NCBI GenBank assembly: GCA_019237435.1
Contig: JAFAHB010000140.1
Location: 1 to 10,986 of the forward strand
Direction of reading: 5' to 3'
Source: Vulcanimicrobiota bacterium
GTDB taxonomy: Bacteria > Vulcanimicrobiota > Vulcanimicrobiia > Vulcanimicrobiales > Vulcanimicrobiaceae
DNA: 10,986 nt
The position numbers were made by a program, and so were the translations under genes. Below the pieces are notes generated by a model. It did no database searches, was not told the origin of the DNA, and saw nothing but the letters and a program-made list of their open reading frames with translations. The first letter of the stretch is position 1; each line of letters opens with the position of its first letter. Of the stretch, positions 1 to 5,770 are shown piece by piece.

Positions 1-606
1 CTCGCGCAGTCCCGCGGGATCGATCAACCGCGCGGCGATGAGAGTCGTAGTTCGCTCGAAGCCGGCCGGGCCGATCGTAACACGCCGGTTTCAACCGGCG
101 GCGACAACGCCGGATCCGAACGTGCTCCGTCGGATTCGTGGGGCCGGTTCTCGCAGGCGCGTGGAGACGCTTACTCGCGCGGAGACGCGTACTCGCGCGC
201 TCAGAGCGACGTACCATCGTACGGACGCAGCAGCGGATCATACGAGCGTAATCCGTACGGCTCGTACTCGCGTGGCTCCGAATCGAATCCGTCGTACTCG
301 CGCAGCTCGTATCCGTCGTATGCGCGCGGCTCGGAATCGTATCCGTCGTATGCGCGTGGCTCCGAATCGAATCCGTCCTACTCGCGCAACTCGTATCCGT
401 CATACTCCCGCGGTTCGTATCCGGCGAACACGCGCGGATCGTATCCGTCCTATAATCGTGGCGGCTACTCCGCACCGCGCCCGGCCGGCGGCAACTACTC
501 CGCACCGCATTCGGCCGGCGGCGGCTACTCGGCGCCGCGCTCCTCGGGCAGTGGCGGCGGTAACAACGGCGGCGACCGGCATGGCGGGCGGCCTCCGCAG
601 CACTAG
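1..606 (+). CDS. Tyr/Ser/Arg/Gly-rich low-complexity repeat protein, C-terminal part (5' end outside window)
   Basis: Reading from base 1 in frame 1 gives 201 open codons ending at TAG 604-606, with no start needed inside the window, so the gene enters from the left. The visible part has no folded domain. A Ser/Asp/Arg-rich stretch is followed by two GDAYSR copies (163-198), then tandem units such as SYSRGSESNP, SYSRSSYP and SYARGSESYP (262-471), then three APxxxGGxYS-like units (472-561), and a tail ending GGDRHGGRPPQH. Tyr, Arg, Ser and Gly dominate and there are almost no aliphatic residues, so the region should be disordered. The regular peptide period and the strong residue bias make this frame convincing over the Arg-rich alternative frame at 38-610. 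The function is unknown. Such tails occur on secreted or envelope proteins and on nucleic-acid-binding proteins, and the missing N-terminus would decide between these. Confidence 0.75.
   Translation, partial: LAQSRGIDQPRGDESRSSLEAGRADRNTPVSTGGDNAGSERAPSDSWGRFSQARGDAYSRGDAYSRAQSDVPSYGRSSGSYERNPYGSYSRGSESNPSYSRSSYPSYARGSESYPSYARGSESNPSYSRNSYPSYSRGSYPANTRGSYPSYNRGGYSAPRPAGGNYSAPHSAGGGYSAPRSSGSGGGNNGGDRHGGRPPQH
262..471 (+). repeat. Tandem 24/30-nt repeat encoding SYxRGS(ES)xP units
   Basis: Eight in-frame units lie end to end: SYSRGSESNP (262-291), SYSRSSYP (292-315), SYARGSESYP (316-345), SYARGSESNP (346-375), SYSRNSYP (376-399), SYSRGSYP (400-423), ANTRGSYP (424-447) and SYNRGGYS (448-471). 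Long units (30 nt) differ from short units (24 nt) by two codons, so every unit keeps frame. Several units share near-identical DNA, for example the two SESNP-type units. This suggests duplication by slippage or unequal recombination rather than codon-by-codon convergence. Confidence 0.85.
472..561 (+). repeat. Three 30-nt units encoding APxxxGGxYS-like peptides
   Basis: Directly after the first array come three 30-nt units reading APRPAGGNYS, APHSAGGGYS and the diverged APRSSGSGGG. They share the GCxCCG start and the Gly-rich centre. They form a second repeat type in the same reading frame, at the C-terminal side of the low-complexity protein. Confidence 0.7.
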
Positions 607-625
607 CTAACTCGCTAGCAAAGGG

Positions 626-655
626 AGAAGGGCGGCGCCAAGGCGCCGCCCTTCT
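626..655 (+). terminator. Perfect 14-bp GC-rich hairpin, likely terminator after the repeat protein gene
   Basis: The arms AGAAGGGCGGCGCC (626-639) and GGCGCCGCCCTTCT (642-655) are exactly complementary around a two-base AA centre. The innermost pairs would open to give a real loop. The hairpin starts 19 nt after the TAG at 604-606, where an intrinsic terminator is expected. There is no U-tract after the right arm (GCTTGCAGAAGG follows), so it may instead act in mRNA 3'-end stability or with a helper factor. A smaller CTAGC/GCTAG inverted repeat (603-607, 614-618) sits just before it. Confidence 0.65.
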
Positions 656-708
656 GCTTGCAGAAGGCAATCGACAAACCGATCAACTTCGCGTTGTTGT
701 TCTACAGT

Positions 709-714
709 AAGGAG
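709..714 (+). promoter_or_regulatory. Ribosome binding site AAGGAG for the secreted Tyr-rich protein
   Basis: AAGGAG lies 12 nt before ATG 727. It supports that start over the TTG at 658, which lies beside the hairpin and would place 23 extra residues before the signal peptide. Confidence 0.6.
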
Positions 715-726
715 AGAACCATCCGC

Positions 727-1299
727 ATGAAAACGGCACGCTTTTCGCTTGGCGCTGCGGCCATTTGTGTTTTTGCCGCTGCTCCGGCGCTCACGTTCGC
801 CCAGACCTCGCTTGTCGCAATGTCGCAAGCGGCACACGTCACGATGCCGCACCCGATTCAAGTCAGCACCTGCAATCCGCAACGAAACGTCACCTACAAC
901 TACGCCGGCTACACGCCCGCATTCTACCCGTATGGATACGGATATGGTCGCTACTGGGGCTGGCCGTCGGTTTATGGACCCACCTACTATCAATATCCGG
1001 TCGAAAACGAGCCAACGCTGGGAATAGACTACGTCAATGTTACGAGCGTCGTCATGAAGCAAATCGAGTTCGGCTTGATTGTTCGTGGGGCCCTCGTCGC
1101 CGAAGTAAAGGATGTGGGAACGTTCTCTCCCGGCGCCGAAATCAAGCACAAATTCGGCTTGAACCCAAACGTTTTTCCGATTCAGACCAGTTATGCGAAG
1201 TGCGTTCCTCTAAAGATCACCTTCGAAGACGGCTCGCACTGGAAGAATCCTCACTTGCCTGCTTATAAGGCCAGCATGTATGGGGAGCCTCACCAGTAA
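727..1299 (+). CDS. Secreted Tyr-rich protein of unknown function (190 aa)
   Basis: The start at ATG 727 gives an N-terminus typical of a Sec signal peptide: positive MKTAR, a hydrophobic core LGAAAICVFAAAPALTF, and a likely cut after AFA-type residues near 25 (TFA/QT). Residues 57-90 form an aromatic stretch with 12 Tyr plus Trp and Gly, reading like YPYGYGYGRYWGW. The rest (about 98-175) looks like a compact beta-rich domain with the segment FGLIVRGALVAEVKDVGTFSPG. Only two Cys remain after processing (50 and 159), which could form a disulfide. I do not recognise a named family, although the C-terminal segment resembles secreted hypotheticals I associate with Eremiobacterota. It ends 13 nt before the glutamate dehydrogenase start, so the two may share a transcript. 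Confidence 0.75.
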   Translation: MKTARFSLGAAAICVFAAAPALTFAQTSLVAMSQAAHVTMPHPIQVSTCNPQRNVTYNYAGYTPAFYPYGYGYGRYWGWPSVYGPTYYQYPVENEPTLGIDYVNVTSVVMKQIEFGLIVRGALVAEVKDVGTFSPGAEIKHKFGLNPNVFPIQTSYAKCVPLKITFEDGSHWKNPHLPAYKASMYGEPHQ

Positions 1300-1312
1300 A
1301 GACTGAAAGCAG

Positions 1313-2584
1313 ATGACGCAAGATCTTTCGGCCGTACAGGGGCGCGAAAACGTTTGGGCCATGGCGCAGCGGCAGCTCGATGAAGTAGGGATGCTCATCG
1401 GACTCAACGAGTCGCTGCACGGCTACCTTCGCCAGCCCAAGCGTGTGCTCGAAGTCTCGATTCCGGCACGCATGGACAACGGCGCCTTCCGCATGTTTAC
1501 CGGCTACCGCGTGCAGCACAACCTGTCACGCGGTCCCGGTAAGGGCGGCATTCGCTTTCATCCCGACGTGACGCTCGACGAAGTCAAGGCGCTCGCGATG
1601 TGGATGACGTGGAAGTGCGCGCTCGTCAACATCCCGTTCGGCGGTGCGAAGGGCGGCGTCGTTTGCAATCCCAAAGAGATGTCGCTGCAGGAGCTGGAGA
1701 ACCTGACGCGCCGTTTTACGACCGAGATTTCGATCATCATCGGCCCGGAAAAAGACATCCCCGCGCCCGACGTCTACACGACGCCGCAGATTATGGCGTG
1801 GATCATGGACACATTCTCGATGCAGCATGGCTATTCGATCCCTGGCGTCGTCACCGGCAAGCCCGTCGCCATCGGCGGATCGCAAGGACGCGACAAGGCG
1901 ACGGCGCGCGGCTGCATGTACGTCGTGAACGAAGCGATGGAAGCGCACGGGAAGACGATCGAAGGCTCCACCGTCGCAATTCAGGGGTTCGGCAACGCGG
2001 GTATGTATGCCGCGCAGCTGATGGCCGAGCACGGCTACAAGATCGTTGCCGTTTCCGATTCGCACGGCGGCGTGGCGAACGACCGAGGTCTCGACCTGAA
2101 GCGCCTCGTCGCGCACAAGTTCGAAACCGGCTCGGTCGTCGGCTTCACCGGCGGCGAGCGGACGGACAACAAAGAAGTGCTCGAATTCGATTGCGACGTG
2201 CTCGTGCCGGCCGCCCTCGAAAAAGTCATCACGGCTGAGAATGCTTCGCGAGTTCGCGCGAAGATCGTCGCCGAAGCTGCAAACGGCCCGACGATGCCCG
2301 ACGCAGACGACATTCTGTTCGATCGCGGGATCATGGTTTTGCCGGACATTCTCGCTAACGCCGGCGGCGTTACCGTTTCGTACTTCGAGTGGGTACAAGA
2401 CCTCCAGGCGAATTTTTGGGAAGAGGACGAAATCAACGATCGGCTCAAGCGCAAGATGACGCGAGCGTTTCGCGAGGCTTTCGAGCAGGCAAAGCGTCAC
2501 GGCGTCTCGATGCGCAAGGGAGCCTACTGCGTGGCCGTCGCGCGCGTCGCCGAAGCGACGAAGCTTCGCGGGCTTTATCCGTAG
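1313..2584 (+). CDS. gdhA: Glutamate dehydrogenase (Glu/Leu/Phe/Val dehydrogenase family)
   Basis: This cytosolic enzyme interconverts glutamate with 2-oxoglutarate and ammonia using NAD(P). The 423-aa length matches the hexameric RocG/GudB-type enzymes. The N-terminal substrate domain holds RGPGKGGIRFHP (around residues 73-84) and PFGGAKGG (108-115) with the catalytic Lys 113. APDV contains the proton-shuttling Asp 153. The Rossmann domain starts near residue 180 with the nucleotide loop GFGNAG (225-230), and Asp 249 sits at the end of the next strand in AVSDSHGG, which favours NAD over NADP but does not prove it. The conserved ANAGGVTVSYFEW (348-360) is present. All expected motifs are intact. 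The Shine-Dalgarno site before ATG 1313 is weak (GAAAGCAG), so expression may depend on coupling with the gene 13 nt upstream. The exact symbol (gdhA, gudB or rocG) is a convention choice. Confidence 0.95.
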   Translation: MTQDLSAVQGRENVWAMAQRQLDEVGMLIGLNESLHGYLRQPKRVLEVSIPARMDNGAFRMFTGYRVQHNLSRGPGKGGIRFHPDVTLDEVKALAMWMTWKCALVNIPFGGAKGGVVCNPKEMSLQELENLTRRFTTEISIIIGPEKDIPAPDVYTTPQIMAWIMDTFSMQHGYSIPGVVTGKPVAIGGSQGRDKATARGCMYVVNEAMEAHGKTIEGSTVAIQGFGNAGMYAAQLMAEHGYKIVAVSDSHGGVANDRGLDLKRLVAHKFETGSVVGFTGGERTDNKEVLEFDCDVLVPAALEKVITAENASRVRAKIVAEAANGPTMPDADDILFDRGIMVLPDILANAGGVTVSYFEWVQDLQANFWEEDEINDRLKRKMTRAFREAFEQAKRHGVSMRKGAYCVAVARVAEATKLRGLYP

Positions 2585-2594
2585 CGCCCGTCTT

Positions 2595-2599
2595 AGGAG
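2595..2599 (+). promoter_or_regulatory. AGGAG ribosome binding site-like motif with no usual start codon behind it
   Basis: AGGAG lies 10 nt after the gdh stop, where a binding site for the dioxygenase gene would be expected. No ATG, GTG or TTG follows in any frame until ATG 2701. The nearest in-frame codons are CGG, CAA, GAC, TCT and ACG (2614). Confidence 0.35.
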
Positions 2600-2601
2600 A
2601 G

Positions 2602-3213
2602 CGGCAAGACTCTACGCAGCTCGGACTCTTCGGCACAGGACGGCGCACGCTCGTCGACGACGCGACGGGCAGCATCGTCTATACGCCCGCGTTCGTCGAG
2701 ATGCCGACGGCGCGGCGTTGGTTCGAAACGTTGCGCGACGAAGTGACGTGGCACAGCGAGCGACGGCGCATGTACGATCGCGACGTCGACGTGCCCCGCC
2801 TCGTCGCCGGCTACCGTCTGGATGAAAAGGAGCTCCCTCAGGCGCTGCGCGAAGCCGCACGGCGCGCGAGCGATGCGACGGGCGCGCCGTTCAATCGCGT
2901 TGGGCTCAACTTTTATCGGAACGGAAGCGACAGCGTCGCTCCGCACAACGATCATCTCTACGAAATCGTTGCCGGCTACCCGATCGCGCTGATCTCGCTC
3001 GGCGCGACTCGTATGATGACCATTCGGAGCAAAACCAAGCCGCCGTTCGACTCCGCTCAGGGCAGGCGCCGAATCTTCGATCTCGATCTCGAGGAAGGGA
3101 GCCTGCTCGTGATGAGCTATGAAACGCAGCTGCATTACGATCACGGGATTCCAAAGACGCGCGCAGCGGTCGGTCCGCGCATCAGCATCGCGCTGCGCGT
3201 TCGGCCTGACTAG
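2602..3213 (+). CDS. alkB: AlkB-like 2-oxoglutarate/Fe(II)-dependent dioxygenase (start codon unresolved)
   Basis: AlkB-family enzymes repair alkylated bases by oxidative demethylation, using Fe(II), O2 and 2-oxoglutarate. The iron ligands are visible: HxD as HND (His at 2944, Asp at 2950) and the distal His in HGIPK (3142). The 2-oxoglutarate-binding Arg pair is in RISIALR (3178 and 3196). The flanking NFYRNGSDSVAPHND, ISLGATRMM and GSLLVMSYETQ are typical of the family. The left coordinate marks where credible homologous coding begins and is not a start codon. Family-like sequence LFGTGRRTLVDD (from about 2626) lies upstream of the first ATG (2701), while ATG 2389 would overlap gdh by 196 nt with an Arg-rich shadow sequence. 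A database may therefore annotate 2701-3213. A repeat-like insert PPFDSAQGRR occurs before the final strands. The stop is 9 nt from the stop of the convergent gene. Confidence 0.85.
   Translation, partial: RQDSTQLGLFGTGRRTLVDDATGSIVYTPAFVEMPTARRWFETLRDEVTWHSERRRMYDRDVDVPRLVAGYRLDEKELPQALREAARRASDATGAPFNRVGLNFYRNGSDSVAPHNDHLYEIVAGYPIALISLGATRMMTIRSKTKPPFDSAQGRRRIFDLDLEEGSLLVMSYETQLHYDHGIPKTRAAVGPRISIALRVRPD
3046..3067 (+). repeat. Short interspersed-repeat-like sequence inside alkB, encoding FDSAQGR
   Basis: The bases TTCGACTCCGCTCAGGGC and the AGGC that follows encode FDSAQGR. From memory, this DNA and its peptide readings (FDSAQGR, FDKLRTG and relatives) recur as dispersed small repeats in many uncultured bacterial genomes, sometimes within genes. 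Here it falls between IRSKTKPP and RRIFDLDLEEG, at a loop where AlkB homologues vary in length, and it keeps the frame. I see no second copy in this window, so its repeat status rests on recall. Confidence 0.5.
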
Positions 3214-3222
3214 TAGGAGCAG

Positions 3223-3543
3223 TTACGGCGACGGCGACGGAGACGGCGTCGGACCGTAAAGCGCTTCCGCGGCCGTGCAGATCGTGGCGTTGTGTAAATT
3301 GAAGTCAACGAGCTGTTCGCCCTGTTCGGTCACGGCCGTTCCGCGCGCCGTCACATCAGCGTCCGCGGGTAGCGCGATGCGGTTGTAAAGCAGATCGGTT
3401 TGGTGCGTGAGCGCGCTTATCGAACGGTCGGTGATGTTGTCGTCGAACCATTTGCACGTATCGACCGCGCCGCGCAGTCCGGCAAACGAGTAGAGGATTA
3501 TCGTGATCGCCAGCGCCCCGATGGCGGCGGATGCATGCTTCAT
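3223..3543 (-). CDS. Small membrane-anchored or exported protein with Pro-Ser tail (106 aa)
   Basis: Starting at ATG 3543-3541, the protein opens with a signal-anchor or signal peptide (MKHASAAIGALAITIILYSFAG). A soluble stretch with two Cys (30 and 89) follows, and the protein ends in GPTPSPSPSP. The longer reading back to 3711 is rejected because its extra residues overlap the phosphoribosyltransferase gene and would bury the hydrophobic segment inside the protein. The start lies 13 nt after the stop of that gene, so it is the last gene of the three-gene minus-strand operon. I recognise no family. The Cys pair and export signal suggest a periplasmic fold held by a disulfide. The binding site upstream is weak. 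Confidence 0.65.
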   Translation of the reverse strand: MKHASAAIGALAITIILYSFAGLRGAVDTCKWFDDNITDRSISALTHQTDLLYNRIALPADADVTARGTAVTEQGEQLVDFNLHNATICTAAEALYGPTPSPSPSP

Positions 3544-3556
3544 TCGGCTGAAGATA

Positions 3557-4225
3557 CTACACGTCCGTGCCGCGACCTGTCCGGTCGGCTTCGGCCCGCG
3601 CGAGGAGCCGGCGGACTTCGTCGTCACTGGTCTGGTCGAAATTCTGATAGTAAAGGCCGACGGCATGGAACGGCTCCGGCGTTTGGGCGCAGACCACCCG
3701 GTCGACGACATGTGCTAGGCTCACGCACGTCCGTCGCGCGGCAACCGGCGCGGCCGTTACGATTGCGGCGGGATCCTGTGCGCGCAACGCCGTCGCCGCC
3801 GCACGCATCGTCGCGCCGGTTGCGAGGCCGTCGTCGACGACGATTGCCGTCTTTCCGCGAATGTCGAGCTCCGGTCGCGCCGGCCGATAGGCAAGCTCGC
3901 GGCGGCGCAGCTCGCCGATCTCGCGCTGCACGACCGATTCCAACGTTGCCTCGTCGACGCCCAGCATTTGAATGAGACCTTCGTCGACCACGCAGGTACC
4001 GTCGCTGGCCAGTGCTCCCATTGCGAGCTCCTCGTGTCCGGGAACGCCGAGTTTGCGCACCAAATAGACGTCGAGTGGCGCGTGCAACGCTCGCGCCACT
4101 TCGTATCCAACCGGAACGCCGCCGCGCGGCAGCGCTAAGACGACGACATTTGGATCGTCGCGATATTCGGCGAGCGCGTCGGCGAGCTGACGCCCGGCAT
4201 CGGCGCGGTCGGCGAAAAGCGGCAT
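3557..4225 (-). CDS. Phosphoribosyltransferase-family protein (COG1926-like)
   Basis: This 222-aa cytosolic protein has the type I phosphoribosyltransferase fold. The phosphoribosyl-pyrophosphate binding motif VVDDGLATGAT (residues 129-139) carries the two acidic residues and the loop. The N-terminal PRGGVPVG (33-40) and the segment VRKLGVPGHEELAMGAL (56-72) are typical of the stand-alone predicted phosphoribosyltransferases grouped as COG1926. The substrate base is not known for this group. The gene begins 16 nt after the phosphoesterase stop and ends 13 nt before the small anchored protein, so it is the middle gene of the operon. The whole catalytic core is present and the length is normal, so I expect it to be functional. 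Confidence 0.9.
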   Translation of the reverse strand: MPLFADRADAGRQLADALAEYRDDPNVVVLALPRGGVPVGYEVARALHAPLDVYLVRKLGVPGHEELAMGALASDGTCVVDEGLIQMLGVDEATLESVVQREIGELRRRELAYRPARPELDIRGKTAIVVDDGLATGATMRAAATALRAQDPAAIVTAAPVAARRTCVSLAHVVDRVVCAQTPEPFHAVGLYYQNFDQTSDDEVRRLLARAEADRTGRGTDV

Positions 4226-4241
4226 GGAGCTACGATACCCA

Positions 4242-5672
4242 CTACTCCGGAATGCCGCCGTCGTGCTCGATGAGCTCTTTCATCCCATCCTGTGAGCCGG
4301 GATTGGTGACCTGCTTCGCACACGCGCGCGGCTTTGGAAGCGGTTCGGATTTGAACGTGATCGGCGTCTGCGAGAAGTTGAAGACGTCCTCCATCGAAGG
4401 CGCGCTCTTGTCCGTCGTTCCGAGCGACGCCAGGCCGAATGTTTGCTCCATGAGTTTCAAAATGCTGCCGAACTCGTATTCGCTGTGCGACACGTTGCCG
4501 GCCTTCGCATAGGGCGAGATGACGACCATGGGCACGCGGAAGCCTAGCGTTGAGGGGTTGATGATCTGCGGCGCTGCGGGATCGTACCAGCCACCCCAAT
4601 CGTCCCACAACACGATGATCGCGGTATTGCTCCAGTACTTGCTCGTGCCGATTGCGTTCACGACCTTCGTCACCCACCATGGCCCGCCGTTGCAGCCGCT
4701 CGCGGGGTGATCGGAATCGTACAGCGACGGTATCACCCACGACACCGACGGCAGCGTCCCGCCGGTGATATCGGAGAAGATGTTGGTGTTCGGCGAGCTG
4801 ATGTTCTTCTTGTAGTCGGGACCGTAGAAGATTTTGTGGATGGCGCGATAGCCGTTCCAGGCTCCGCCCGAGAAATCATACGGCGGGTTTACGCAGCACT
4901 GGTCGACGTAGAACAGCCAAGAAACCTGTTTCGCATCGAGAAGGTCGGCCATCGTCCCCCATTTGAAGCACGGAAACACGCCTGGTGAAAACGACTCGAA
5001 ACCGTTCCGCAGCAGCGTGGGCGCGTTGTCGCCGGGCACCGCGTCGCAGCCCCACGGTACGGCGCCCGGCTGATCGGTCACCCACTCGCCGTTGCTGAGC
5101 TGCACCGTGCCGGAGAGCAGGATTTGATGCGCGATGAAACTCGAGGCCGTCTCGGTAAAAAACATGTTATCCGAGAGCGTGTACTGACGCGCAAAGTCCC
5201 AATACGGCTTCGTCTCCGACCGCTCGACGTAGGCATACGGATAGGTCATTGCCGCGGTGCCCTGACCCGACTCGCCGAAGTTGATGAGGTCGAAACCGTC
5301 CATCTGGCAGACGCCGCCCTTCGGGTCGCACTCGACCTCAAATGCGTGATGGCTGTGATCGATGTCGATGCCGAGATTCTTCTTGCCGCTGCTCTCCAGC
5401 GGCACCGGCCTAAGCCGGATCATCTGCGATTTCGGGCACCACGGCGCCGAACGCGCCAGCTTACATTTGCCTTTCAGCGCGGTATTCGCGCCGGGGAAGC
5501 CGGCGAACATCGTGTTGAAGCTGCGATTCTCTTGTACCAAGACGACGATGTGTTGAATCGCGGCGCTTGCGCTGCTGGCAGTAGGAAGGGGCGACGGCGT
5601 TCCCGTCGAGCTCGTGCATCCGCCAACACCGACGAGCGAGATCAAGAGAATGAGGGATCGAAGCCGTGTCAT
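4242..5672 (-). CDS. Phosphoesterase-family lipoprotein (phospholipase C / acid phosphatase superfamily)
   Basis: The 476-aa protein belongs to the phosphoesterase family that includes bacterial phospholipases C and AcpA-type acid phosphatases, which cleave phosphate esters outside the cytoplasm. The N-terminus MTRLRSLILLISLVGVGGC is a lipoprotein signal with lipid-modified Cys 19, followed by a Ser/Thr/Pro linker to about residue 37. Metal-site signatures are visible: QENRSFN (47-53), DHSHH (105-109), DNMFFTETASSF (168-179), DSDHP (319-323), WDDWGGWYDP (356-365) and SHSEYEFGS (395-403). The start ATG 5672 has a strong GGAGG four bases upstream. It heads an operon with the phosphoribosyltransferase. 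Phosphate scavenging or phospholipid turnover is plausible, but the substrate cannot be told from sequence. Confidence 0.93.
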   Translation of the reverse strand: MTRLRSLILLISLVGVGGCTSSTGTPSPLPTASSASAAIQHIVVLVQENRSFNTMFAGFPGANTALKGKCKLARSAPWCPKSQMIRLRPVPLESSGKKNLGIDIDHSHHAFEVECDPKGGVCQMDGFDLINFGESGQGTAAMTYPYAYVERSETKPYWDFARQYTLSDNMFFTETASSFIAHQILLSGTVQLSNGEWVTDQPGAVPWGCDAVPGDNAPTLLRNGFESFSPGVFPCFKWGTMADLLDAKQVSWLFYVDQCCVNPPYDFSGGAWNGYRAIHKIFYGPDYKKNISSPNTNIFSDITGGTLPSVSWVIPSLYDSDHPASGCNGGPWWVTKVVNAIGTSKYWSNTAIIVLWDDWGGWYDPAAPQIINPSTLGFRVPMVVISPYAKAGNVSHSEYEFGSILKLMEQTFGLASLGTTDKSAPSMEDVFNFSQTPITFKSEPLPKPRACAKQVTNPGSQDGMKELIEHDGGIPE

Positions 5673-5770
5673 GACACCTCCGGAGATCGCGGTTCGTTGC
5701 TCGCGTGTATTCGACGCAGGAAAAGCGAAAGTCTTGTCGCAGCTTGCTGCACCGACAAAACGGAGGGCTC
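5673..5770. promoter_or_regulatory. Divergent intergenic region serving the phosphoesterase operon and the protease-like gene
   Basis: Both genes start outward from this 98-nt stretch, so it should contain promoters for both directions. Each start has GGAGG exactly four bases before its ATG (minus-strand copy at 5677-5681, plus-strand copy at 5762-5766). I find no convincing sigma-70 -35/-10 pair in either direction. A small inverted repeat lies at 5734-5758. Confidence 0.6.
5734..5758 (+). promoter_or_regulatory. Inverted repeat in the divergent region, candidate leader hairpin or operator
   Basis: TTGTCG (5734-5739) pairs exactly with CGACAA (5753-5758). Inside it CAGC (5740-5743) faces GCTG (5746-5749), leaving a three-base CAC bulge on the right. 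The element ends three bases before the GGAGG of the protease-like gene, so as RNA it could affect ribosome access. As DNA it could be a regulator site for either direction. Confidence 0.3.

Noticed and set aside
262..471. CRISPR-like regular repeat array
   Set aside because: Units are contiguous, with no unique spacers, lie in a reading frame, and have lengths of 24 or 30 nt. They are coding tandem repeats.
38..610. Open reading frame of 190 codons rich in Arg, on the + strand
   Set aside because: It is the out-of-frame reading of the Tyr/Ser repeat region. Frame 1 gives regular peptide units and a natural end at 604-606, while this one gives only Arg/Thr-rich noise.
658..726. TTG start at 658 extending the secreted protein by 23 residues
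   Set aside because: It would put a polar extension before a clean signal peptide and begins at the base of the hairpin. AAGGAG supports ATG 727.
1526..2500. Long minus-strand open frame opposite gdh
   Set aside because: It is the antisense shadow of a highly conserved enzyme gene in GC-rich DNA. The translated sequence shows no domain.
2389..2601. ATG 2389 as the start of the AlkB-like protein
   Set aside because: It would overlap conserved gdh coding by 196 nt, and the extra residues are Arg-rich shadow sequence unlike any AlkB N-terminus.
3544..3711. N-terminal extension of the small anchored protein to 3711
   Set aside because: The added residues overlap the phosphoribosyltransferase gene in another frame and would bury the signal-anchor.
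5705..5770. GTG 5705 as the start of the protease-like gene
   Set aside because: It lacks a binding site and would precede a normal signal peptide with 22 polar residues. ATG 5771 has GGAGG.
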